Positions 1 through 8,911 of a DNA stretch of 34,391 nucleotides are shown piece after piece. Under the pieces are notes generated by a model. It had not been told where the DNA came from. It saw only the letters and a program-made list of their open reading frames with translations, and ran no database searches. How positions within the stretch are numbered: the stretch's first letter is position 1; every line of letters begins with the position of its first letter. A program made the position numbers and the translations under genes. This DNA comes from Podaxis mareebaensis (lineage: Eukaryota > Basidiomycota > Agaricomycetes > Agaricales > Agaricaceae), in contig JAEUWP010000142.1 in NCBI GenBank assembly GCA_018524725.1, forward strand, positions 1 to 34,391, given 5' to 3'.

Positions 1-302
1 GAGGGTGAGCTGTGAGGCAAACTTTCACATTTTCAAACTCCTGAAACGTTGTCAAACTCCCGATCAATGATAGTATATGTACATACCCGTCATCGGTGGT
101 GCAGTCGGCAGCCGCCGTGTTATGATTACATATGTTGTAGTCTCGACCTCACATCGAAAATGCGAGTTTGAACTCAATAAGACTGCTACAGGCTCTTGGG
201 CATCCTCATAACCCGGAAGAACTTGTCAAATTCCACAACAAGACCATTAGAACAGATGTATAATCAAGGTGATACATGTGCATGAGCGATGGTTGAACGA
301 AC
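1..302. other. Intergenic, no gene recognised
   Basis: No ORF with protein-like composition or splice structure was found here. Around 96-110 there is a sequence resembling a tRNA A box, and near 164-175 one resembling a degenerate B box, but no acceptor stem or T stem can be formed. I therefore do not call a tRNA. Confidence 0.5.
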
Positions 303-509
303 TCAAGCCTGGGTGGGGACGGGAGTGGGGGGTGTAATGTGGTACGTCGTGGTGGTCTGAGGCTCACAGACGGGTCCAATACCACCCAATGGAGGCCAGG
401 AGGTCGGGCATGGGATGCCCGCGTCGTTGTTAGCGACGGGAGCGGGGGCTGCAACAGCGGTCGCTGCAAAGGCTGCGAGGAGGCTGGTAATAGCAAAGAA
501 GCTCTTCAT
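303..509 (-). CDS. Small secreted protein, 68 aa, uncharacterised
   Basis: The start is set at the ATG at 507-509 because a hydrophobic signal peptide follows at once (MKSFFAITSLLAAFAATAVA, probable cleavage after Ala). The mature peptide is about 48 residues, rich in Pro and Thr, with two cysteines (IPCP and PVCEP). The ORF could be extended upstream, but that stretch is better read as a 59-nt intron in the 5'UTR at 512-570: a GTATGT donor, a CTACTAAC branch site and a CAACCAG acceptor, ending two bases before the ATG. A TATA box lies upstream at 735-742. The same layout (TATA, leader intron, ATG, signal peptide) recurs in the cysteine-repeat genes of this window, but this protein lacks the CWxCC motif. 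Its function is unknown. It could be an effector-like or cell-wall peptide, which is only inference. Confidence 0.65.
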   Translation of the reverse strand: MKSFFAITSLLAAFAATAVAAPAPVANNDAGIPCPTSWPPLGGIGPVCEPQTTTTYHITPPTPVPTQA

Positions 510-734
510 TTCTGGTTGAAAACACACACTGGTTAGTAGCTGAGGTAGATCTGACGCTTGGACCACATACCGACGAACGGGGGTTTGACGAGTAAAGGTG
601 GATGAAGCTAGATGGAGAGGTCTGTTAGGAAGGAAGGCCTCCCAACCCAGGTTTAGTTACGTACTGAGTAGGAGAGTACCCAAAGATGACAAGCTGAGAA
701 GCAAGATGAAGTTCTAGGGCCAATAGAGCTAGAC

Positions 735-742
735 CTTTTATA
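735..742 (-). promoter_or_regulatory. TATA box of the 303-509 gene
   Basis: The minus strand reads GGTATAAAAGG here, a close match to TATAAA. It lies about 165 nt upstream of the leader-intron donor. Confidence 0.55.
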
Positions 743-1597
743 CCTAGACTTTCAGGCTTTGCTGGGAATTCCGGTTTCCGGAAACCGACTAGATGACTAT
801 GAACGGTGGTCTAGCTAATAACTATTTTTGCGCTGATCAGAGGCGGGCGGTGAGTAACAGTCTACCGCCAACCGCAAGGGGTAGAAATGTACTATTTTTA
901 GCATCAGGAATCCTATTCAAAGCTTCGCTTCGAGCTCGCACCCTGCTTGCCAGTGCAGAGGACCAATTGAAGTGCAGGGTAAGACAGGTGCGACTGAGGA
1001 TACGCGTATGTCCTGAAAAACGTGAGACCTCACAGCGGGCTTGGTTATCGGAACTACTGCACACAAGAATGAGGGCGCTACGGTATGAAACGATCTCCGG
1101 GGAGTTGGGGAGCCCTAGCTTCTAACATGCGTGCCGCTGGGTCCATTTCGATTACCTCCAGCAAACATACTGAAACCTGCTTTCTGCGAGACACGCCCGC
1201 AATCCTCGCGAGCCGCTATTCCGTTCAGTCAGGAAACATGCCATAAAAATGCTGAAATCACGAAATGCCGAAACGTGACAGGTTGAAAATAGTCTTTGGG
1301 TGCTATTTATTACGATTGAATGATGTGCCTTGGTCGGTGTTGGGAGGCAAGGAGGCTACAAAGCCGCATTCGCCCTTTGCGGATCCCGGCGCCTGAGAAC
1401 ATATGTTTTCTATTTGTTGCAATTGAACCCGCGCATTTTGTGTTAGTCTGACCGCCGAATGACTCAGAGATTAGTGCAGTCTTCGAAACATCAGAGATCC
1501 CGGGTGTGCATGCGCTTAAAGCCCGACGTAGAATACTCCGCGTTTCGAAGAACAAACCATGCATATCACTGTTACTCTTAGGGACAAGAGCCTAGGA
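743..1597. other. Intergenic, no gene recognised
   Basis: Several overlapping ORFs on both strands (for example 793-1125 plus and 1310-1564 minus) have no domain, signal peptide or supporting splice sites. I see nothing supportable. Confidence 0.4.
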
Positions 1598-1810
1598 TCA
1601 AGTACGGGAGATTCGACAACAACGCCAACAATCTTCACCCACGAGTTTGACCGGCTCGTAATTGGGGTCCCGGTCACTGCAAAGGGTGGGAGGTTCCTGG
1701 GTGTAAAAACAGGCATTTGTGCAGCCTGGTTTTGGTGATAGGGGTTGTGCGTTGGATACGGTGAATAAGACCGTAAGAGTACAAAGTGCGCCGACGCATA
1801 AAGGTTTCAT
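1598..1810 (-). CDS. Secreted six-cysteine (CWxCC) protein, single module, 70 aa
   Basis: The ATG at 1808-1810 is followed by a signal peptide of about 21 residues (MKPLCVGALCTLTVLFTVSNA). The mature part holds one cysteine module, C-x3-C-x9-C-x15-C-W-x-C-C (CTNAC, TLC, GEDCWRCC). The order of cysteines and the GE.CW.CC ending match the repeated module of the genes at 5683 and 15350, so I regard it as a diverged single-module relative. A probable 55-nt intron lies in the 5'UTR at 1824-1878 (GTAAGT donor, CACTAAC branch site, GCCAG acceptor). A TATA box is at about 1929-1938. The product is expected to be extracellular and disulfide-bonded. Its function is unknown, and I know of no named family for it. 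Confidence 0.65.
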   Translation of the reverse strand: MKPLCVGALCTLTVLFTVSNAQPLSPKPGCTNACFYTQEPPTLCSDRDPNYEPVKLVGEDCWRCCRISRT

Positions 1811-1928
1811 GAGCGATTAGGCTCTGGCATTTGGTGTGTTAGTGCTCGCCATATGATACTAGCGGTTTGGACACTTACTACGGATCGTTCTGTCGATCTG
1901 GTTGAGAAACGAGGCAACACAGAGGGGG

Positions 1929-1938
1929 ATTTATATAT
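1929..1938 (-). promoter_or_regulatory. TATA box of the 1598-1810 gene
   Basis: The minus strand reads GGATATATAAATCC. It is placed about 50 nt upstream of the leader-intron donor of the 1598-1810 gene. Confidence 0.55.
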
Positions 1939-3780
1939 CCTGTGAGGGCCTTATTCTCTTGGCAATGTTGATCTCTTCGCCACTACAAGGCGTTCCTTCA
2001 CCGTTGCAATTCAAGCATTGTTCCCCCATGACCACCACTCTGTCAATGTCATAAACCTCGGGCATTCAGGATCTGTTAGAACCTCTGTTTCTCTGTTTTG
2101 AGGGATGGGTGGAATGTCCCGAGGTTCGCCGTCCTTCTGATCCAAGCGTTGGCTAGGAACTCATTTGAAGTGAATACTGGGAAATCTGCGCGAGCCGATA
2201 GCCATCAATTCGATGGAGACATTGCAATGATGTTGTTTGCCGTCGCTCGAGTTGGACACTAATTTCAAAATCAAAGGGGCTGTCGTTATTTATAGGACAG
2301 CTCCGAGGGGCATCTTCTCCGACTCGTGCCGGCGACAGGTCCCCCAACGCGATAGCGCTCAAAGAGGGTAGAGGTTAGACCGGCGCATGCTAGCAGTTTG
2401 GCAGGTTTTCCGACGGCCACGAATCTCCGCGTCTGTCTGATTGACAGATCGAACCTCATACAGGGACGAAGGTTATAAGGTGGAAAAAATGGCGGGATTT
2501 CTCACGTATAGGTAGTAGTGTAGCAACTTGGGTGGGGAGTTGAACAGTTACAGCTGTCCTTTGGTGGGCGGATCCAGAATATGGGTTCCTTCACGCCTTC
2601 ACCGGCCTCTTGACCGGAATCATTCCGACCTCACATATTGATGGTTTCTTCTCCCCACCAGCAACTCAGCTGACATAGATGAGGGACAAGTTGTGGAAGA
2701 AGTACGGCCTTTGACAACGATCAATACAAACAAGAGGAATGATGTGAGCCCCTCATTTCACCTGGACGATGGGCCGAGAACGTTGAAAACAGTAGCTTTG
2801 TGTAGGCCATCTTGTGATGTTCACCATTTCACCATTAGTACACTGGCGGGTAAGACGGAGTCTGGAGATGTTCCGTTATGGTGAATGTGTAATCCTGGAA
2901 TTGTCTATGATTCCCAACGAGTTACTTAAACCCCGCCGTATGTCCTCTGAGACGAGTATATACAGATCTCATGACCGTAAAGTGGCCATCATAGAATCCA
3001 GCCATGTTAACAGAGAGGAACCATTGACTTTGAAAATAGAAATGCAGAGCTTAAGGAAGTACGTTAGGGTGTCCTGTGTTCGAACTTGGTCGGACCGATA
3101 GCATGGCTGTCGTAAGCATGTTTTGTGTGAGCGCTGATTACTGACATAGGTTCAACTGATGCCCTTGTTGCTGCTGTCTCTGCTTTTTCTGTATATACCC
3201 CAGTAAAAGGTATACCTATAAGGGCAACGCTGGATCGGAGAATAGATATGCTTCAGTGCCATCATAAATATAGCTCCAACCGTGAGTCATTGGAAGCGAC
3301 TGATTTGGTCGTCATTTACTACTTGAGGCCAAGTCGGGACTTGCAAGGGATAAAGCCATGTCCTTGTGTCGTTCGTCGCACCCCTTTATGCTACGCGTGT
3401 GGAGAAGGAGTAATGGAGGTTCCATTCCGCTACTCAAGTGGAGAAGGAGGCAACGACGACCACGAGGTAACCTCCGTTAAGTCTTAGAGCTTTCCGCTTT
3501 GGGGCTAGTGATGGACATCTTTCCTGCTGAATGTATACTGGGGCCTGTAAATCTGCGTGCGTTCCCCGTCTTTAAGCTAAGTTTAGCTCTTTGTTTCATT
3601 TTTTCTTGACCAGCGCCCTGCTTATTCGTAGTAACCACGGTTCAAAGTATGTCTTGTTGAAAGCCACGTACGCCTCACCGTGACGGCATTGCTGAAATGA
3701 CCCTTTGGCGAAACGGTTTAATCGTGCAGAGCAATTTAGAACATTGGAAAGGAAACATGCAACAACCCAGATCTCCCACG
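1939..3780. other. Long intergenic stretch without a recognised gene
   Basis: ORFs of 60-95 codons occur on both strands, but none shows a signal peptide, a conserved motif or consistent splice sites. The plus ORF 3248-3487 contains a short repeated motif (GTGGAGAAGGAG at about 3400 and 3439) but nothing else. The last part, about 3735-3780, is the 3' flank of the duplicated secreted-repeat unit. Confidence 0.4.
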
Positions 3781-4244
3781 CTACGTATCCACAACTTCTA
3801 AACATCTTGTAACGGGCTGGCAACATCCCCAGCAGCCTTCACTTCCAGTTGGTGCCTCTCCGACAGGACACTCCGGCTTCTCTGGCAGGCAAACAGCAGC
3901 ACAAACGCGTGGGCTGCCCTCACCAGACTCGGAGGCAACGGCTTTGGCATCCGGGGCTTTGATGGGTTGACGACATCCCCAGCATCCCTCACCGCCAGTC
4001 GGTGTTTCACTGTAGGGACAGACTGGTTTCTCGGGGCGGCACTCAGCCGCGCGTGGGTTCGACGTTGGGACGGGCTTGCAACAGCCCCGACAACCTTTGG
4101 AGCCGGTAGGTGCTTCGCCTGGAGGACATTCGGTTTGACTTCGCGGCACACGGCGGTATGGCAGACGTCAGGTGATCCGGGGTTTGGAAGGGCCCCGACA
4201 CCGATGGCGGCTATGAGGGCGGCGATGATGAATGAAATCTTCAT
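3781..4244 (-). pseudogene. Decayed three-module secreted CWGCC-repeat gene (frameshifted)
   Basis: An intact signal peptide (MKISFIIAALIAAIGVGA) starts at 4244. The first module breaks at about 4131-4133, where one base is missing from a run that has one extra G in the paralogues at 5683 and 15350. The frame needed after that point is the one ending at 3781. Three module remnants are visible: CPPGEAPTGSKGCRGCC, then CPYSETPTGGEGCWGCR, then CPVGEAPTGSEGCWGCC. Beyond the frameshift, module 1 has CWGCC changed to CRGCC. Module 2 has lost its first cysteine and ends CWGCR. The acceptor of the leader intron (donor at 4305) is also altered: the AG used in the paralogue reads GG at 4247-4248. The promoter looks intact, with a TATA box at 4361-4370. 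Several independent lesions point to real loss of function rather than one sequencing error, although the frameshift alone could be an error. Confidence 0.75.
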
Positions 4245-4360
4245 ATCCGGAATAGTTCCGAAGAGGGTGAGCCTAATTCTCGAGCTCTGAAGATGCTCGA
4301 CTAACCTGGAAGTAGTAGTGCAATTATGGCTCTGATTACAGCTCTCTGAGGGGGACTCAC

Positions 4361-4370
4361 TTTTATAACC
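4361..4370 (-). promoter_or_regulatory. TATA box of the 3781-4244 pseudogene
   Basis: The minus strand reads GGTTATAAAAGTGAGTC. The same block occurs at the 5683 gene (GGTTATAAAAAGGAGTC), and a variant (TATTAAAGTGAGTC) at the 15350 gene, each 110-125 nt before the start codon. Confidence 0.65.
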
Positions 4371-5682
4371 CACTGTAGCTGAATCCACGTACCGTATTAG
4401 CGTTTATTTGCAGGGGGTTCTCCCGCCACTCGTGGCAGGATTTGGAAGATTAACGACACTGAGGATATCCATACTTCCCTTGGGATCTCCGGTTCTAGCC
4501 GGATCAAGCCAAAATCACCCAATAAATGCGCCTTGTTCTTACAGAAGGATGTTCTCTCATGGTTGCGTTTAGTGTGCCTTCAAATGTATAATACTCGCAT
4601 GATGCTTCCAGCCTAGCAGCCGATGAGCTGCCACAGCGCTCTCCAGAAGTGTTCATTGAGTCAATATTATGAAAAGGAGCCAGGCCGCAAATGCAGCAAT
4701 TGCATACGGTGAGCTCCATCAGCATCGTTGGAAGCGCCTAGAGGCAAACCCTCCACAACCTCGGCGGTGGCACAGTAAACCGACCTGCGGCGTAAACACC
4801 AGTTTACGGCAGTCAAAAATGCCTGGAAACTCGACAGAGAATTCCAGCCTTTCAGGGAACGAATTTGGTGCAGTATTTGGATCATGTAAAATGAGGTGTG
4901 TGTTGTCTTGTTTAACGAAGCGCTACATAACGAAAGTCCAGCTGCAGGGGTTCCATTGTTGTTCCATTCCGATGAGTCTAGCAATGATGCTATAAATAAG
5001 TCGTGATCATGAAGTTGACCCTTAAGAAACCTTGCGGGCCTCAGGGCGTTCCCTGATGTTGGGGGTATATTCGGGGTGATTGTGATATCAACCGATGGGC
5101 CTCATACTTCCGTTTTATCCAAGAGAAGCTATACCGAGCGGGCCTTGACGGAGTGTCATCGCCATTTGAGATACTACTGCACCAGTTGATGAAAGCTCCC
5201 CATTACTGTAGGGTGCTTAGTATCTAGTTGACTCTTGGCACTAGCTTCCTTGTTGAAAAAGAGCGGATAAGCGTCTGACTCGAACTGTAGAAATTGCTTT
5301 AAACTGCAGACCAACAAAATCTGGGTTCCTAGAAATAAAGTAACAGTCTTATACATCATTCGCATTTCTGAGATTTACCCTGGGGTTCAATTCTGTCTCT
5401 TGGGTGTGAAAGACGGCATTGGCAGCTGAGAGATGACCTTGGTCGCCACCCTCAAGTTCCCTGCCTTCGCTTCCACTCTGGAGGTTGGGAGGAGCGTATC
5501 TTTCTGATTATGAGTCGAGTTGTGAGTGCCCACATGGTGGGAAAAGGAAGCATGTCAGACTCGGTTTTGTGGATAAACAAAGTCGGCTATTAGAATTAAC
5601 ATGTCCGAACAAACGTAAAACACTGAAGAGGAATCAAATTAACAACCCAAGCTTCCTACAATATGTACTCGTCCCGGGGTAT

Positions 5683-6249
5683 CTAGGCATTTTCAACGGG
5701 CTGGCAACATCCCCAGCATCCTTCACTTCCGGTTGGAGCCTCTCCGGCGGGACACTTCGGCTTCTCTGTCTGGCAAACAGCAATGCAAATGCGTGGGTCG
5801 TCCCCAGCAACATCCTTAGCAGTCAAGGTGTCAACAGGTTGGCAGCATCCCCAGCATCCTTCACTTCCGGTTGGAGCCTCTCCGGCGGGACACTTCGGCT
5901 TCTCTGTCTGGCAAACAGTAGCGCAGGGGCGTGGGCCGTCCTGGGTGACTTCCTTAGTAGTCAAGGTGGTAACAGGTTGACAGCAGCCCCAGCATCCCTC
6001 ACTGCCGCTCGGTGCTTGGCCAGGGGGACAAACTGGTTTAACAGGACGGCAGACAGCCGTGCAAAAGACTGGCTCGGTAACGGGTTGGCAGCAGCCCCAG
6101 CAACCTTCGGAGCCGGTAGGCGCCTCACCCGGAGGGCATTCGGGTTTGACTTCGCGGCAGACCGCGGTACAGATATTAGTTTGGGGGTTTGGAATGGCGC
6201 TGACACCGATGGCAGCGACGAGGATGGTTGCGATGAATGAAGTCTTCAT
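5683..6249 (-). CDS. Secreted protein with four tandem CWGCC six-cysteine modules, 188 aa
   Basis: A signal peptide (MKTSFIATILVAAIGVSA) begins at the ATG at 6247-6249. It is followed by four modules of the form C-x3-C-x5-CP-x-G-x-APTGSEGCWGCCQPV. Modules 1 and 2 are separated by short spacers. Modules 2/3 and 3/4 are separated by Thr/Asp-rich spacers of about 15 residues (TTLTTKEVTQDG and DTLTAKDVAGDD). There are 24 cysteines in total, six per module. No dibasic Kex2-type site separates the modules, so it looks like a multi-domain disulfide-rich protein rather than a cleaved polyprotein. A 60-nt leader intron (6252-6311: GTTCGT donor, TTCCAG acceptor) ends two bases before the ATG, and a TATA box is at 6365-6373. 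This is the intact tandem paralogue of the 3781 pseudogene. Its function is unknown. An extracellular structural, binding or defence role is possible but is inference. Confidence 0.85.
   Translation of the reverse strand: MKTSFIATILVAAIGVSAIPNPQTNICTAVCREVKPECPPGEAPTGSEGCWGCCQPVTEPVFCTAVCRPVKPVCPPGQAPSGSEGCWGCCQPVTTLTTKEVTQDGPRPCATVCQTEKPKCPAGEAPTGSEGCWGCCQPVDTLTAKDVAGDDPRICIAVCQTEKPKCPAGEAPTGSEGCWGCCQPVENA
5708..5780 (-). repeat. 73-bp internal repeat, module 4 copy
   Basis: This segment is identical at all 73 bases to 5846-5918 (138-bp period). It encodes most of module 4 of the 5683-6249 protein. Modules 1 and 2 of the same gene are much more diverged. Confidence 0.9.
5846..5918 (-). repeat. 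73-bp internal repeat, module 3 copy
   Basis: This is the partner of 5708-5780, identical over 73 bases by direct comparison. It encodes most of module 3. Confidence 0.9.
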
Positions 6250-6364
6250 GTCTGGAACAGTTTTGGACAAGATGAGTCTAGCTCTCGACTTTGGAGTGAT
6301 GTTCAACGAACCTGGAAGTAGTAGTGTAACGGTGGTTCTGAGGTAACTCTCTGCGGAAGACTCC

Positions 6365-6373
6365 TTTTTATAA
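6365..6373 (-). promoter_or_regulatory. TATA box of the 5683-6249 gene
   Basis: The minus strand reads TTATAAAAA inside the block GGTTATAAAAAGGAGTC, which is shared with the 3781 locus. Confidence 0.65.
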
Positions 6374-7260
6374 CCCGCCGCAACCTATTTCGCTTGGCGC
6401 ACTGCCGTTTGCTGTGTGGGTGTTCCCTCCGCTATTCGGGGCAGGATTTGGAAGGATACTACCGGCCTGAGAGGACATTCAGAGTTCTATTCTAGCCGGA
6501 TCAGGCCAAGAAATCTAACATTAGGTCAAGCCAAGATCATTGAATAGTTCGTTCTCGACGGAGGGGTACCCTGACACATTTGCGCTTAATCCCGCACAAG
6601 GTTTTCGGTATAGCGGCCAACGGATTAATTCAAGGACCGCCACGAATACCCATTGAAACGATCGTAAGAGAAGCCCCAAACTGTAAATTGAGCTCACCGT
6701 CCTCATTGCAAGTCTTAGTGGTAAATCCTGCACCGCTTGAGGCGGTGGCACAATGAACCGTCCTGTGGGGTAAGCATCGCTTTACGGCAGTCACAGAACG
6801 GCTGGGGATCCGGTGGAGAACCTCAGCCGTTCAGGGGACGCACTTGACGTAGTGTGTTGGGTCATGGGTTATGGTCTGGATTCGGGGAGAAAGACCGCAC
6901 AAAGGGAAGATTAACCACTTAATAGGTTCCGAACTGACGGATCTAGTAACGGTTGGGTACCATGCACAAAGATCATAATCATCGCGTTGACCTAGAGTCT
7001 TTTGTCGACCTCCAGGCCCCATTTGATGACATCCTAACATCGTCGCAGAGCAGCAGCTCGCTTTCACGCATTCTTCGCAATGCAAGGGGAACAGTACTGG
7101 ACAGGCCTCGAGAAGTAGAGTATCCAAGATTCCAGTCAAGGAATCATTGCCGATCGAATGCCTGTCGCACTAATTGATCTATGCGCTCTGGTATCATAAG
7201 TCGCTTAGTTTCTACAGAGTTCCTGGCGCCAGCTCCCCTGTTGAGCCGGGTTTGATATAT

Positions 7261-7909
7261 GTCCGACAACAGGTTCGTCTATCTGATAGAACCGGCCTCA
7301 GTACTAAGAAGCAAACAGAACAGTTGTTGAGCAAAGACCACGAGGGGCGGCATACAGGATACAGATATACGGAAAATAGTGGGGCGTAATAGGAGTGCAA
7401 TGGTGCGAGTGGAACGAATGAAAACAGGGCACAACGGAAACAAGAAAGCCGGATTCCTCAATCGGCAACGAGTCCGCCGTACCGCTTACCCTACGAGACC
7501 TTCTAAACATATGTGTTTCACCGTCTCCTTCCTACATGCACCCATCTTTTCGCGCAAGGGAAGAATGTACTCCAACAAGATCCGTATCTGTCTCCTACAT
7601 TCCCCGCCCAGTATTTGATTGCTCCGCGGTGATATACAACTCGTCCACGACTTCCTTCGACATCTTGTTCGTTGCCTTTCCTCGATACCTTCGAAGCAGA
7701 TGAACCTAGGCGCAGGTGCAAACGCCAAAACCGTGAATATCAAAGGGTCTCGAAGAGGTAGAGGCGACAAGGATTGAAAAGGCAGGATTAGTATGATCAT
7801 CGTGCGGCCGAGGAAGTATGGAAGTGGTGTGAGTGTACCCCATGGAATTGGGGATATCGTATGTCACTAATCCATTTTCCAATTTTCCGGACGAGGCGGA
7901 GGAGGTAAA
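7261..7909. other. Unassigned; possibly 3' exons of the minus-strand gene at 7910-8657
   Basis: On the minus strand, the stretch read from 7707 down to the stop at 7518 is protein-like (motifs HRGAIKYWAGNVGDRYG and AKRWVHVGRRR) and follows a CCTAG acceptor. Another open stretch lies at about 7860-7700. Either could be 3' exons of the neighbouring minus-strand gene, but no intron chain joining them is compelling. Confidence 0.25.
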
Positions 7910-8657
7910 TTAGTCCACGAGCGCACTCCGTTGGGCATTTGCGGGCTTCTTCTTCATTTCTATCTGCCTCGTAAACTCCTGTAATTTCGGGTATCGAGTA
8001 GGTTTGCCGCATTTGCAAGGCTGCCGCTACATTTCAGAGCTCGGGCGATGATTGCACCGGGTGGTGTGACTACCGCTGAACCAGCACCGCCACTGATGGT
8101 CTTCCGACCGCTCTCGACGTCGACCAAGCATTGTTGGCATCCTTCTGGATTATGTTTGATGGAACATTGTGTGTTGCGGAGCATGCCGAGAGATGGGACG
8201 TGGGTGTACGTGATAGAAGACCAATTGTTGGATGACATGTGTCGTTTGGGGATCTCTATGTGTTGGCGGAGGCGTGAGGGTCTAACAATGATGGAAGCAA
8301 GGGAGGATGAGGCAATTCTACGGTCCGTGAGTATGGGCGTTGTGCGGCTTTGGGAAGAGGACCGAAGGGGTTTTGGAGAGGAGAGGAGATAGCGTCCGTT
8401 GGAGAAGGGGCAGTGAATAGGGGTTGACAGATTGTGGTAGGGATATTTGTGACACTGTCATAGGCGCCTGAGAGAGCCACTTCCTCGCAACTACGCGGGT
8501 TCCAGTACCGCTCCGTGTCAATGTTCCTATCATCGTTCTGGAATTCCTCATAGACCGCCATATCTTCGCTTGATTGGTCCGCAGAAAGCCTCGCGACAGC
8601 GATGTATAATGCGCAAATTTTCTTGCCGTTCTCCAGCTTGACTAAGCGCCCGTGATG
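7910..8657 (-). CDS. Probable multi-exon gene, uncharacterised, structure unresolved
   Basis: The best-supported exon is about 8456-8641 (or to 8657). It follows a TTAG or ATAG acceptor and reads KLENGKKICALYIAVARL ... EEFQNDDRNIDTERYWN, with the composition and codon pattern of real coding sequence. Downstream, an open frame at about 8245-8085 (HNPEGCQQCLVDVESGRK) joins cleanly across a 47-nt GTAGTC...TGTAG intron to RQPCKCGKPTRYPKLQEF, with a stop at 7910-7912. Joining the first exon to these needs either a long intron or an extra exon in 8245-8455, where two frames are open. Upstream, a stretch at about 8850-8660 (SNKGDDITAEEFPAKQEKGY) may be a further exon, but no normal-length intron links it. 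No domain is recognised. The CxC and CxxC pairs could hint at metal binding. Confidence 0.35.
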
Positions 8658-8911
8658 CTATTGGTTGAGTTCCACTTTCCTGTTCATAGCCTTTTTCTTG
8701 TTTAGCGGGGAATTCCTCTGCTGTTATATCATCGCCCTTGTTGGATTCGAGAGTGATCGGTGTTGCGGAGGAATGGGAAGCCAGAGGGAGAAAAAAGGTA
8801 TTGAAGCTTGTCGCATGCTCGAGCACGAGGATACTGAGGATACCTTTCGGCATCCGCGTGGTCTTGCTCCTCCAAATTTTTTGTCTTTGGGCGGAGGGCG
8901 GGCCGGAACAA

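Larger units (their letters stand above)
3781..5290. repeat. Segmental duplication, copy A
   Basis: This stretch matches 5683-7260 in the same orientation with an offset of about 1.9-2.0 kb. Matching landmarks, A versus B: the repeat gene; the TATA block (4361 / 6365); GGCAGGATTTGGAAG (4434 / 6440); the TCTAGCCGGATCA block (4494 / 6492); a GGCGGTGGCACA...TTTACGGCAGTCA block (4762-4816 / 6741-6793); and a diverged stretch near 5212 / 7200. The spacer is diverged but clearly alignable by eye. Apart from the pseudogene, no gene is seen at 4371-5290. The window between the units (5291-5682) also shows no gene. Confidence 0.65.
5683..7260. repeat. Segmental duplication, copy B
   Basis: This is the tandem partner of 3781-5290. 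It contains the intact four-module gene, its TATA block, and the shared upstream blocks at about 6440, 6492, 6741-6793 and 7200. No second gene is visible at 6374-7260. Confidence 0.65.

Noticed and set aside
80..175. tRNA- or SINE-like A box and B box
   Set aside because: TGGTGCAGTCGG resembles an A box and GTTTGAACTC a degenerate B box, but acceptor, D and T stems do not pair, so neither a tRNA nor a SINE can be supported.
303..509. Mating pheromone precursor
   Set aside because: The peptide is short and secreted, but it has a classical signal peptide and ends TQA without a C-terminal CAAX motif.
5485..6240. 251-codon plus-strand ORF opposite the 5683 gene
   Set aside because: It is the same repeat-driven antisense shadow, with repetitive ASPASFTSGWSLSGG-like units that mirror the coding repeat.
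5683..6249. Dikaritin/RiPP-type repeat precursor
   Set aside because: There is a signal peptide and tandem repeats, but no KR/RR Kex2 sites between units and no UstY-like or tyrosinase-like neighbour in the window.
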